A DNA stretch of 64,000 nucleotides from Desulfocucumis sp964643075 (lineage in GTDB: Bacteria; Bacillota; Desulfotomaculia; Desulfotomaculales; Desulfocucumaceae): contig CAZXQO010000003.1 in the NCBI GenBank assembly GCA_964643075.1, positions 108,571 to 172,570 of the forward strand, in the 5' to 3' direction. The position numbers were made by a program, and so were the translations under genes. Position 1 is the stretch's first letter. Every line of letters begins with the position of its first letter. This document shows, piece after piece, positions 17,021 through 25,172 of the stretch. The notes under the pieces were generated by a model. It made no database searches. It saw only the letters and a program-made list of their open reading frames with translations, and was not told where the DNA came from.

Positions 17021-18865
17021 ATGTCAATTTACCAATGGTGTAAACGCAATAAACTTTTACTATTTATATTAGCATTATTGGCTTTACCAGTGCTGCTGAC
17101 CGGATATATCTTATATGAGGTTAATTATGCGGAACAATTTTTAGTGCAACATCAGCGCGTTAAACTAAATGCGCTGGTAGATAGGCTGGATATATCGCTA
17201 AGCCAAAATATGTCAAGTATGCCGAAGGGTACAGGAAACGACCTGACTAAAAAGCAAATTCGTTCATTAAATGATGTTTTGAATAGGTTTATTGCAGCTA
17301 ACACTAAAGAATTTCCAGAATTAGAAGTTGGTTTTTATTCTTATAATCTACACACTATGGTGGTTAAGGGCACCGGCGGTTTTTACCTCGGCAGGAGGTT
17401 TGTGACGCTTGGTGAACAGATAGGTGGACAAATTAGTAAAGATACAGAAAAACAATTTATGGATATAAAGGGACGTCGAAATGGTACAATAATCGAGATT
17501 TGTAAGCCCTTGGTGCATAACGGTAAATTGGAAGGTGTAATTTGGGGGATTGAAAACCTTAATCTTACAGGCATTCAAGAACAAATTGACAGAGACAAGC
17601 ATAACGCTTATCTGGCGATAGTTATTTCATTATTGCTGGGGCTGGGGGGCTCAGGAATAATGATTCGTAATTTTATAGCCGGTGTGCATAATATTAAAGA
17701 CGGTTTACGTGCCTTGGAGTCCGACTTGACCCACACCCTAATGAATAGAACAGGAGAATTTAGAGAGATTATTTCAGCCATCAACCATTTAGCTGCCAAA
17801 TTAAGGAAAGCACAGAGCATTAATGAAATAATTTTAACATCCATTAGTGATGCTGTAGTGGCGATAGACAACGAAGGATTGGTTATAATGGCCAACCCTG
17901 CTGCCCGCAAGATGTTGGGGCTACATACCGGTTGCCTGGATAGAAGTGTGGATGAAGTTTTTCCCAGCGGCTCCCCTTTTCCCGGTATACTGTGGAGGAC
18001 CTTGAAGGGCGGAGAATTAATTAGTGAAAAGAATTATTCATTAATTAATTCAGACAAGGAAACTCGAGAACTTTTGGTTAATACCACACATTTAATCAAT
18101 GGTCGAACAGACGCAATCGGCGCAATGCTTAATTGCATTGATATAACTGAAAGTACTCGTTTACAGAAACAAGTGCACCTGCAGGAAAGACTGGCCGCGC
18201 TAGGAAAATTGGTAGCCGGAGTAGCCCACGAAATTAGAAACCCGTTAACTTCAATCAGTGGTTATGTTGAATACCTGGAAAAAACAAAAAATCCCTCAAC
18301 TCGCTCCTGGTATAATATTAAAAGGGAAATTAAACGGTTAAACATGCTCCTGGAAAGGCTTTTATTATTTGCCCGTCCGGCAGAAACACGGTTTGTACCA
18401 GGTGACGTTAACTCGTTGCTGGAAGTGTCTTTGCAACTTTTAATTGAAATAAACCGGGATAAGGTTTCAATAGTTCGGGAATTTGCGCCACATCTGCCAC
18501 AGGCGTGCATGGATTCGGAGCAGATGGAACAGGTCATGAAAAATATATTATTTAATGCTCACCAGGCTATGCCCCAAGGTGGTCAGCTGACTATACGCAC
18601 GGGCATCCGTGATGGCATGATTTATCTGGAATTTACTGATACAGGTATTGGAATTGCTGCAGATGATATACCACTTTTGTTTGACCCATTTTTTACTACC
18701 CGGGCTAAAGGCAGCGGGCTTGGACTAACAATAGCTTACGAAATAGTTAAGGCTCATGGAGGAAACATTGAAGTGCACAGCAAGCCAGGTAAGGGTACCA
18801 CTTTTACGGTATTTTTGCATACTTATTCCCCGGATAAAACACCGTTTAAAAAACAAGACACATAG
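17021..18865 (+). CDS. Membrane sensor histidine kinase, AtoS/ZraS-like
   Basis: A 614-residue kinase: transmembrane helix about 13-33, an extracytoplasmic sensor about 34-195 (GFYSYNLHTMVVKGTGG, RRNGTIIEICKPLVHNGKLEGVIWG), a second helix about 196-215, a PAS domain about 268-375 (ISDAVVAIDNEGLVIMANPAA), HisKA with His403 in GVAHEIRNPLTSISGYVEYL, and HATPase_c (GSGLGLTIAYEIVKAHGG). This layout is typical of kinases paired with sigma-54 activators. ATG 17021 follows GAGGTG. The NtrC-type regulator lies 51 bases downstream. Confidence 0.92.
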   Translation: MSIYQWCKRNKLLLFILALLALPVLLTGYILYEVNYAEQFLVQHQRVKLNALVDRLDISLSQNMSSMPKGTGNDLTKKQIRSLNDVLNRFIAANTKEFPELEVGFYSYNLHTMVVKGTGGFYLGRRFVTLGEQIGGQISKDTEKQFMDIKGRRNGTIIEICKPLVHNGKLEGVIWGIENLNLTGIQEQIDRDKHNAYLAIVISLLLGLGGSGIMIRNFIAGVHNIKDGLRALESDLTHTLMNRTGEFREIISAINHLAAKLRKAQSINEIILTSISDAVVAIDNEGLVIMANPAARKMLGLHTGCLDRSVDEVFPSGSPFPGILWRTLKGGELISEKNYSLINSDKETRELLVNTTHLINGRTDAIGAMLNCIDITESTRLQKQVHLQERLAALGKLVAGVAHEIRNPLTSISGYVEYLEKTKNPSTRSWYNIKREIKRLNMLLERLLLFARPAETRFVPGDVNSLLEVSLQLLIEINRDKVSIVREFAPHLPQACMDSEQMEQVMKNILFNAHQAMPQGGQLTIRTGIRDGMIYLEFTDTGIGIAADDIPLLFDPFFTTRAKGSGLGLTIAYEIVKAHGGNIEVHSKPGKGTTFTVFLHTYSPDKTPFKKQDT

Positions 18866-18916
18866 CATTTGACGGGCGTTTAAGCAAGTTTAATGCATCA
18901 ATGACGGAGGTATTCT

Positions 18917-20284
18917 ATGAGTAAAAAATTAGTTCTGGTTGTGGATGATGAAGAGGTAGTTTTAGAAATGTTGGAAGATACTTTGACTGACGAGGGTTAC
19001 CAGGTAGAAATATCACGAAATGGAATAGATGCGCTGAATAAAATTGAACGTCTGCATCCCGATGCGGTTTTATTGGATAATCGCATGCCCGAGTTAACCG
19101 GCATGGAAGTGCTGAAATTTATCCAACGAACAGGCAATGAAATACCTATTATCTTAATGACTGCCTATAATAGTACTGAAGTAACTATTCAAGCCATGAA
19201 ATTGGGTGCTTATAATTATATAGTTAAACCATTTAAATTGAACGATTTATTATTAGTTTTAGAAAAAGCCACTACTATGCAAAGCCTTAATTCTGAAACA
19301 GCTGCTTTGAGAACGGAACTAGGCCAACATGAACCTGAGGGGGTTTTAATCGGCCAATCCTTTAAAATGCAAGAGATATATAAAATTATTGGCCGGGTGG
19401 TAGATACTAATGTGACAGTGCTTATTCAGGGTGAGAGCGGTACAGGCAAAGAACTGGTTGCCCGGGCCATTCACAATAATAGCAATAGACAAAATCATCC
19501 TTTCATCAAAATTAATTGCGCTGCTATTCCGGAGAATCTACTGGAAACAGAGTTGTTCGGTTATGAAAAAGGGGCTTTCACCGGTGCTGGAACTCGTAAG
19601 TTGGGTAAATTTGAAATTGCTAATGAAGGTACTATTTTTCTGGACGAGATAGGTGAAATGAAGCCGTCTATCCAGGCTAAGATATTACGCGTTTTACAGG
19701 ATAGGGAATACGAACGGGTTGGAGGTAATGAAACAAAAAAGGTTGATGTACGCGTCGTAGCTGCAACTAACCAGGATCTGCGAAAAGAGGTGGAAGAAGG
19801 TTCTTTTCGGGAGGACCTATTTTACCGGCTAAATGTTGTATCCATTCATATGCCCCCACTGCGGGAGAGAACGGAGGATATTCCAGAATTAATAGCATGC
19901 ATTATAGAAAAAAGCAACAGCAAATGGAATAAAAAGGTGCAAGGAGTATCTAAGGAAGCAATGCAATTGCTGCTGAAACATAGTTGGCCGGGTAATGTGC
20001 GTGAATTGCAGAATGTATGTAAAAGAATGGTATTAATGGCCACCGGGCAGGTAATTACAGTTGAGGATTTACCCTTTAATTTGCAAGCTGAAGAAAAAGG
20101 AATGGATTTAGATGCTTACCATGGGCGCACATCGTTAAAAGAAATACTTGAAGATGTAGAACGACAGATTATTCTCAGAGCATTGCGGGAAAACAACTGG
20201 AACCGTACGCTTACCGCTTCACAACTGAACATTAGTCGTCGTACCCTTTATGATAAAATTAAACAATTTGGCTTGGAGGAATAA
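18917..20284 (+). CDS. Sigma-54-dependent response regulator, NtrC/AtoC family
   Basis: 455 residues: receiver (Asp54 in VLLDNRMPEL; VKPFKLNDLL), AAA+ domain about 140-370 with Walker A GESGTGKE (about 173-180), the sigma-54 contact loop GAFTGA (about 219-224), Walker B TIFLDEIGEM and the Arg fingers region, then a Fis-type helix-turn-helix (LTASQLNISRRTLYDKIKQF). It activates RNA polymerase carrying sigma-54. A near-consensus sigma-54 promoter lies 214 bases after its stop, making the exporter operon its likely target. GGAGG precedes the ATG. Confidence 0.96.
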   Translation: MSKKLVLVVDDEEVVLEMLEDTLTDEGYQVEISRNGIDALNKIERLHPDAVLLDNRMPELTGMEVLKFIQRTGNEIPIILMTAYNSTEVTIQAMKLGAYNYIVKPFKLNDLLLVLEKATTMQSLNSETAALRTELGQHEPEGVLIGQSFKMQEIYKIIGRVVDTNVTVLIQGESGTGKELVARAIHNNSNRQNHPFIKINCAAIPENLLETELFGYEKGAFTGAGTRKLGKFEIANEGTIFLDEIGEMKPSIQAKILRVLQDREYERVGGNETKKVDVRVVAATNQDLRKEVEEGSFREDLFYRLNVVSIHMPPLRERTEDIPELIACIIEKSNSKWNKKVQGVSKEAMQLLLKHSWPGNVRELQNVCKRMVLMATGQVITVEDLPFNLQAEEKGMDLDAYHGRTSLKEILEDVERQIILRALRENNWNRTLTASQLNISRRTLYDKIKQFGLEE

Positions 20285-20457
20285 ATAGTGGGAAGTTTTC
20301 TGCTCCAATACGGGGGGTTTCTTCCCTACCTGGCAAGTGCGGCTAAATGTAGTGGATGCAAAGAATTAATCAGCTGAGCTAATATTCACAAAATATACTG
20401 GGGGATTTCTGCCTAAGCACTGAATTTCAAATTATTAGACACGCACGTTTAAACGTT

Positions 20458-20495
20458 AAAAAACAAGACTTTGGGGCAAAAGTCTTGTTTTTTTA
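20458..20495 (+). terminator. Rho-independent terminator after the NtrC-type gene
   Basis: Stem AAACAAGACTTT / AAAGTCTTGTTT with a run of seven T. It lies just before the -24/-12 promoter, so the exporter operon is insulated from the regulator operon. An adjacent perfect palindrome ACGTTTAAACGT (20445-20456) could be an activator-binding site. The rest of 20285-20457 shows no gene; enhancer sites for the activator may lie there. Confidence 0.8.
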
Positions 20496-20497
20496 GT

Positions 20498-20513
20498 TGG
20501 CACGGATGTTGCA
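20498..20513 (+). promoter_or_regulatory. Sigma-54 (-24/-12) promoter
   Basis: TGGCACGGATGTTGCA matches the sigma-54 consensus TGGCACG-N4-TTGCA, with GG at -24 and GC at -12 correctly spaced by 10 bases. It is oriented toward the gene at 20607 and lies downstream of a sigma-54 activator gene. Transcription should begin near 20524. Confidence 0.88.
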
Positions 20514-20606
20514 CCTTGAAAAACTAAGTACAAACAAAATCAATAATAAGTTAATGGGGAGGGAAGAGGGACTTCATTACAAAAAACAAAAGAAAGAAGG
20601 ATTTAT

Positions 20607-21005
20607 ATGCATTCTGTGGATAACCTTACTGGAAAACCGCAAATGGATAAGTCCAGCATTAGGTTATGCTGTTTTATATTTCTGTCGGCTATATTGCTAT
20701 TTGTACTGGGTATAAAAGTCTTAAAGGCGGATGTTTTTCCTCATTACTTCAATCCTAACCGCCATACGATAGTGGAGCAGGACAAAGACACTATGACCAT
20801 ATATGCTTGGAAAGATTCTGCGGGTAATGTTTTCACCCCAAATGATCCCGAAGTAAGATATTTTCCATATGGGATTTCAGCTTTAATTATATTTTTGCTG
20901 GTAGCAGGTACAGGATCGTTTAGCATGTTAACACGGTTACACAGAAACGGTACTTCTGAAAAAAGACAGGTCAGAACCGAGCAGGTAAACATCCGTGATG
21001 TATAG
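20607..21005 (+). CDS. Small membrane protein of the sigma-54 exporter operon
   Basis: 132 residues, not recognised. Two hydrophobic helices (about 18-37 and 88-106) flank an extracytoplasmic loop of about 50 residues containing DTMTIYAWKDSAGNVFTPNDPEVRYFPYG; the C terminus is charged and cytoplasmic. GAAGG lies 7 bases before the ATG. As first gene after the -24/-12 promoter, it may be an accessory subunit of the TauE-type transporter. An overlapping frame from 20497 covers the promoter and is rejected. Confidence 0.75.
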   Translation: MHSVDNLTGKPQMDKSSIRLCCFIFLSAILLFVLGIKVLKADVFPHYFNPNRHTIVEQDKDTMTIYAWKDSAGNVFTPNDPEVRYFPYGISALIIFLLVAGTGSFSMLTRLHRNGTSEKRQVRTEQVNIRDV

Positions 21006-21063
21006 GTTGGTTAAGTTGCCAAAAATAATAACTTTATAAAGCCTGTGATAAGGGAGGTATAAT

Positions 21064-21978
21064 ATGCATATTTTTTTTCCTATAGCCGGAATGCCTGCCT
21101 CTATATTTTGGTTTTTAGGTTTGGGCGGTGTTGTGGGGTTAATATCAGGACTATTTGGTGTAGGGGGTGGTTTTTTGCTTACTCCTCTATTAATGATGGT
21201 GGGCGTATCACCTGCAGTTGCTACTGCCAGTGATACTAACCAAATCGTTGCGGCAACGGCGTCCGGAACACTGGCTCACAGTAGAAGCGGCAATGTTGAT
21301 TTTAAACTTGGTTTTTTTATTCTTGTTGGTGGGCTGGTAGGTGGCACATATGGAACCACACTGGTTAATATGTTGCGTAGCATGGGCAACTTTGATTTTG
21401 TGGTAAAAGTTCTGTACGTTCTTATGTTAAGTATAGTGGGTTCATTCATGTTCATTGAAGGTATCAATTCCATGCGTAAAAAGAAGGTGACACACGACTC
21501 TGAAAGAAAACCAACTTTGGCTTGGCTGATGCATAAATTGCCTCTGAGAATATACTTTAGTGTTTCTAATATTGAATGCTCTGTAATATGTTTATTTATT
21601 GTAGGGGTTTTTATCGGGATTATATGTGCATTGCTGGGTATTGGCGGTGGATTTATCATGGTACCCGTAATGTATTATATGCTTGGATTGCCAATGTTTA
21701 TAGCTATTGGAACCAATCTATTTTTAGAGGTTTTTGACACTATCAATATCACTGTTGCGCAGGGAACTATAAATCATTCGGTTGACTTGTTATTGGCCAT
21801 GGTGTTGCTGATAGGTTCATCTCTTGGAGCTCAGGTTGGTGCTAGAGCAGGAAGATTTTTTAAGGGCGAGCAATTAAGGGTAATATTTTCCCTTATTGTT
21901 TTAGGGGTAATGATAAAAATGCTATTGATATTATTTGCTTCTCCTAGCTCTTTAATCACTTTGGGAGGAGGAGAGTGA
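21064..21978 (+). CDS. TauE/SafE-family anion exporter
   Basis: A 304-residue polytopic membrane protein of the TauE/SafE family (COG0730). The internal repeat is clear: GLFGVGGGFLLTPLLM in the first half and ALLGIGGGFIMVPVMYY in the second, each followed by ATASDTNQI- or AIGTNLF-type segments. A central hydrophilic loop of about 45 residues separates them. Members export sulfite, sulfoacetate or related anions; in a likely sulfur-metabolising anaerobe a sulfur oxyanion is plausible. GGGAGG precedes the ATG, and the gene overlaps the next by 4 bases. Confidence 0.9.
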   Translation: MHIFFPIAGMPASIFWFLGLGGVVGLISGLFGVGGGFLLTPLLMMVGVSPAVATASDTNQIVAATASGTLAHSRSGNVDFKLGFFILVGGLVGGTYGTTLVNMLRSMGNFDFVVKVLYVLMLSIVGSFMFIEGINSMRKKKVTHDSERKPTLAWLMHKLPLRIYFSVSNIECSVICLFIVGVFIGIICALLGIGGGFIMVPVMYYMLGLPMFIAIGTNLFLEVFDTINITVAQGTINHSVDLLLAMVLLIGSSLGAQVGARAGRFFKGEQLRVIFSLIVLGVMIKMLLILFASPSSLITLGGGE

Positions 21979-22799
21979 TGAATAAAATAAAAAAGCTTTC
22001 TCTTCTTGCATCAATGTTTGTGATTATATTCATTGTCACAAATACAGCATGGGCTTCTGATTTAACATTAAAAACAAATGTAAGCCATATAAATATTGGA
22101 TTAAACTTTAATGGTGCCGATTTAAAAATTAGCGGTGACGCACCCCGTAATTCAAATATTTATATAAAAATGAACTCTTCACCTGAAACTGTTGTTTCAT
22201 TGAATAAGAAAGAGAAAGTCGGACCTTTTTGGCTTAATTCAAAGCACCTTGACGTGAAGAATATGCCCAGACTTTTTCAAATATGGTCTTCTGCTCCGTT
22301 AAATAACCTTACACCTGAACTGAGTAAGCAAATAGGTATAGATCCTGATTTTGCAGCTGTTAAAGACAGTGCCTCGGTGGTATTAAGGAAAAACGGGCAA
22401 GAAAATGTAATTAATGGTGAATCTGCTGCCCAATATATTAATGGTTTAGTTGATATCTATAGTAAGGAAAATTTATATAGCATTAAAGAAGGAAAATTAA
22501 AAATTGATCAAGGGAAATATTCAGCTGAAATAAAACTTCCTCCTACAATGCCAAAAAGCGATATAATTATTAATGTTTATGCTGTGCGCAATGGAATTTT
22601 ACTGGAAAGTACTAAGCAAGACATCCAAGTGGAAACCGTGGGTTTAATTAATTGGTTTATAACTAATTCTGCTCTTAATGGTCCCACATATGGAGCTATA
22701 GCTGCTATAGTTGCATTAATTTGCGGTTTGGTCATTGGGCAATTTTTTCATTTTGTAAGTACGTTGGGGACAAGAAAGAGACATCATCAGGAAGCGTAA
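21975..22799 (+). CDS. TIGR02186/Alph_Pro_TM-like membrane protein, TauE partner
   Basis: 274 residues: signal peptide (about 1-28, ending NTAWA), an extracytoplasmic beta-rich domain with INIGLNFNGADLKISGDAP, KEKVGPFWLN and PRLFQIWSSAPL, and a C-terminal transmembrane helix (about 237-260) with a short basic tail. This layout and these motifs fit the Alph_Pro_TM (TIGR02186) family, usually encoded next to a TauE/SafE exporter. The role is thought to be accessory; its mechanism is unknown. It is translationally coupled to the exporter. Confidence 0.8.
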   Translation: MMNKIKKLSLLASMFVIIFIVTNTAWASDLTLKTNVSHINIGLNFNGADLKISGDAPRNSNIYIKMNSSPETVVSLNKKEKVGPFWLNSKHLDVKNMPRLFQIWSSAPLNNLTPELSKQIGIDPDFAAVKDSASVVLRKNGQENVINGESAAQYINGLVDIYSKENLYSIKEGKLKIDQGKYSAEIKLPPTMPKSDIIINVYAVRNGILLESTKQDIQVETVGLINWFITNSALNGPTYGAIAAIVALICGLVIGQFFHFVSTLGTRKRHHQEA

Positions 22800-22832
22800 A
22801 TTATTAGACCTTACAAAATATCTAAGGCTTTA

Positions 22833-22866
22833 GAAACAGGCTCTATCAGATTGCCTGTTTCTTGTT
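22833..22866 (+). terminator. Terminator of the TauE operon
   Basis: Stem GAAACAGGC / GCCTGTTTC followed by TTGTTTC. It closes the three-gene sigma-54 operon. Confidence 0.65.
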
Positions 22867-22925
22867 TCAGATTTAAAATATAATGAAGCAGTGTTTAACT
22901 ATAAAAACTTTTATTATTAAGGGGG

Positions 22926-23510
22926 ATGAAAATGTCCACCAAAGTCGTTGACCAGCTTAGTGATTTAATTATAAAAGGTACAAAATTGGCAAAAAGATTT
23001 GACGATGGGAATATTACCGTAAACTCGCGTGAATGCAAGGAATGGAAATTTGAATGCAGGTATTCTCTAGTTGCCTTGTATGGAAAAGACTCAGAAGAAG
23101 AAAAAGAATTCAGAAAAAGCTCGTTTCCTTATGGAATGATATCGACCCTGCAAAAATTGGAAGCGAGGGAAGAAGTCATACAAAACAATAATGATTCTTA
23201 TGAGGTAGTGATTGTAACCCCAATAGCATGTGTTCAGGATCAAATTCTTTTAAATATTAAGTACTCAGATTTAGATACCAGACAGAAGACATACATTAAA
23301 GACATATTTACAAAGATTAAAAATGAAGTTCAAAAGCCAACAACTAATTGGAATAATGTTAAAGAATTATTAAAACGTAGTTTTGATTATGGTGGTTTTA
23401 AGATAGCCCCGGAAATAGTAAAATTTGCAGATGCTTATTATAAAGCAAAAGGTGAAGTAAGAAAGAGCCATCCCATAGCAACCCAGAAAAATGTATTCAC
23501 AACCCCATAG
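22926..23510 (+). CDS. Hypothetical cytoplasmic protein
   Basis: 194 residues, not recognised. It is charged and without signal or membrane segment. It begins KMSTKVVDQLSDLIIKGTKLAKRFDDGN and contains CRYSLVALYGKDSEEEKEF, with helix-rich predicted composition. AAGGGGG precedes the ATG; ATG 22932 is an alternative. It stands alone between two terminators at the left edge of an AT-rich rearranged region. The form recalls small accessory or defence-associated proteins, but no motif supports a function. Confidence 0.7.
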   Translation: MKMSTKVVDQLSDLIIKGTKLAKRFDDGNITVNSRECKEWKFECRYSLVALYGKDSEEEKEFRKSSFPYGMISTLQKLEAREEVIQNNNDSYEVVIVTPIACVQDQILLNIKYSDLDTRQKTYIKDIFTKIKNEVQKPTTNWNNVKELLKRSFDYGGFKIAPEIVKFADAYYKAKGEVRKSHPIATQKNVFTTP

Positions 23511-23548
23511 CTAGGACAGGAGAAGATTCCTGCCCTAGCTATACTTTT
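23507..23548 (+). terminator. Terminator after the hypothetical gene
   Basis: Inverted repeat ATAGCTAGG / CCTAGCTAT with inner AGG/CCT pairs, followed by ACTTTTA. The stem overlaps the stop codon of the upstream gene. Confidence 0.6.
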
Positions 23549-23713
23549 AGAGCCGCATCTTATTAATCCCAGTAAACGGCAACTTGTCGGATTAAAAACC
23601 AACAGCATAGATATTAACGAAAGAATTAACTTTTTTACAAGATTTCTGTTTAAAGAGGCTTCTATCAAGGGACAATCGTCCAACTTATTCTACAAACAAA
23701 AAAATGTGACTTA

Positions 23714-24206
23714 AGCTATGCCGAAGTATTTTGCTGCAATCCGGGCCGTGCATTCACCGCCACAGACGGCACATTCATTCCCGTGCCCGTTGTGGCCCTG
23801 CAACGCATTCTTTATTTTTTGCGAATCAATTGCCATGCTGACTTGCCTGTCAAAATCAAGAGTTACCCTGGCGCGGGCCATTTGCAGGTCCCTTGCCAGG
23901 GCTCTTTTGTCACCCCTGGCAAGGTCCGCGGCGTGCGCAGCTATGCGCGCGGCCATAACACCTTCCTTGACGTCTTCTTCCGTGGGCAGGCCGAGATGTT
24001 CCGCCGGCGTTACATAGCATAAAAAGTCGGCGCCGGCGGCGCCGGCGATGGGCCCCACCGATAGCCGAAGTGATATGGTCGTAGCGCGGCGCAATATCGG
24101 TGGCCAGGGTGCCCAAAATGAAATAGTGTGCGCTGTTGCACAGATTCTTTTGCAGCAGTATGGTCGCTCCCACGTGGTGAAGATGACCCGGGCCTTCCAC
24201 CATCAC
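23714..24206 (-). pseudogene. ThiC-family fragment, recent copy of the 3' part of the gene at 31026
   Basis: About 490 bases are nearly identical to 31029-31526, the last 38 percent of the second ThiC-like gene, and end at the same CAVCGG-C-TARIAAKYFG tail. Reading from the 5' side, VMVEGPG and LLQKNLCN are preserved, but 15 bases around HVPMHHV are reduced and a frameshift occurs at SAIGG, so no complete protein can be made. The [4Fe-4S]-binding Cys motif survives. The break at 24206 is joined to unrelated sequence. Confidence 0.88.
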
Positions 24207-24223
24207 TTATCTTATGAGTTTTG

Positions 24224-24277
24224 CTGTGCAATGGAAAGATCGAGTTTTTTTCCAGCGGTGACATATCAATTAGAGTA
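24224..24277 (+). repeat. Fragment of the lipoprotein gene fused to the ThiC pseudogene
   Basis: These 54 bases, from GCTGTGCAATGG to ACATATCAATTAG, match 28709-28762 inside the lipoprotein gene with a few small indels. The source encodes DAVQWEDRVFFPRVTYQL. Here it lies in a different context and is not expressed as that protein. With the adjoining ThiC fragment it forms a mosaic of two genes otherwise kilobases apart in the window. Confidence 0.75.
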
Positions 24278-24296
24278 CTCAGTCTAAGCAAGATTT

Positions 24297-24539
24297 TTAA
24301 CATTTGTCTTTTTGACAGCGGTTGATTTCAGTCGGACCGAATCCACTTAATGGATCAATTTTATATAAGCTAGTATATATTTTGCGTAATTCCTGCAACT
24401 GTAGAGAAAGTTCAAGGCCAAATTTATAAAAGGTTTCACGTTCCTGGAACGCAACCTCTTCACATATACAACTGGCATACGAAATAATAGCAGCGTGAAC
24501 GCTTTGAATGCTTCTGAGCAATCTTTCACGACAAGTCAT
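24297..24539 (-). CDS. Small hypothetical protein
   Basis: 80 residues, not recognised. It starts MTCRERLLRSIQSVHAAIISYA at an ATG with GAGGAGG upstream; the open frame runs further up but would enter a dispersed repeat. It is helix-rich, with four to five cysteines and no signal peptide. Downstream lies the mosaic pseudogene. Confidence 0.55.
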   Translation of the reverse strand: MTCRERLLRSIQSVHAAIISYASCICEEVAFQERETFYKFGLELSLQLQELRKIYTSLYKIDPLSGFGPTEINRCQKDKC

Positions 24540-24601
24540 ATTAAAACCTCCTCGCGGACAAGCATGGATTCCAGTTATGGTACAATGAATGGTCAGGTAG
24601 T

Positions 24602-24619
24602 TTGGGAACCGGTTCCCGA
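24602..24619. promoter_or_regulatory. Palindromic operator-like site
   Basis: GGGAACCGGTTCCC is a perfect 14-bp palindrome, extended to near-symmetry on both sides (TTTGGG...CCCGAA). It lies 65 bases upstream of the small gene at 24297-24539 and may be a repressor site. No protein can be assigned. Confidence 0.4.
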
Positions 24620-24634
24620 ATAAAATTTTATGGC

Positions 24635-24739
24635 CATTCCCAAACTCATATAATTTCTTTTCAGTTGACCCTTTCACTTATATAGGTAAATTGGATGATA
24701 GAAATACAACCTAAATCTCAAAAAAATCCCTTTCCTTTT
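24635..24739. repeat. Dispersed repeat, copy A
   Basis: About 105 bases beginning CATTCCCAAACTCATA and containing TTTTCAGTTGACCCTTTCAC and GGATGATAGAAATACAACC. Similar copies are at 27122-27230 (B) and 29849-29952 (C), with a few substitutions each. The remainder of 24740-25150 is AT-rich with no gene I can support. Confidence 0.85.
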
Positions 24740-25172
24740 GTGATAGATAATAAAATTCGCATTCTCTGAACGTATCTATATCTTTAATGCATATCGTAAT
24801 AAAATGATTATTGATGACTTTCTTGGCTATCATTTTTTCTACCAGCAGGGAACGCCTTGCCCAAACAAAAGAACCGCACTATTGTTTACCTATAGGGCCA
24901 TATGTACTCCTCCCTCCCTCTATGATCCTTATGAATATAAAGAGAAATACAAAAGAAATATATAACCATTTATATAAAATTTTTGTATGTATAGAAATAT
25001 GATACTTTGTAGTGTATAATTTCAAAAAAACAACAAGGTGGATACATAAGGATAATACAAAAATTTGAAACGGCTGCCGTGAAAATCTGACGTTGGGAAC
25101 CAGTCGTTCCGGATGGGAGATGCTGTTTGGATGGTCGATAGATGTTAAAGTGACCGGAAGGAGGTCTTATCC

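Noticed and set aside
20497..20715. Small plus-strand frame starting at the sigma-54 promoter
   Set aside because: It overlaps the -24/-12 element and has no ribosome site; the frame beginning at 20607 has one.
24297..24677. Longer form of the small minus-strand gene
   Set aside because: The upstream extension is translated from a dispersed repeat and passes the good ribosome site at 24547-24553.
24811..25002. 63-codon plus-strand frame
   Set aside because: No ribosome site, AT-rich low-information sequence and no recognisable pattern.
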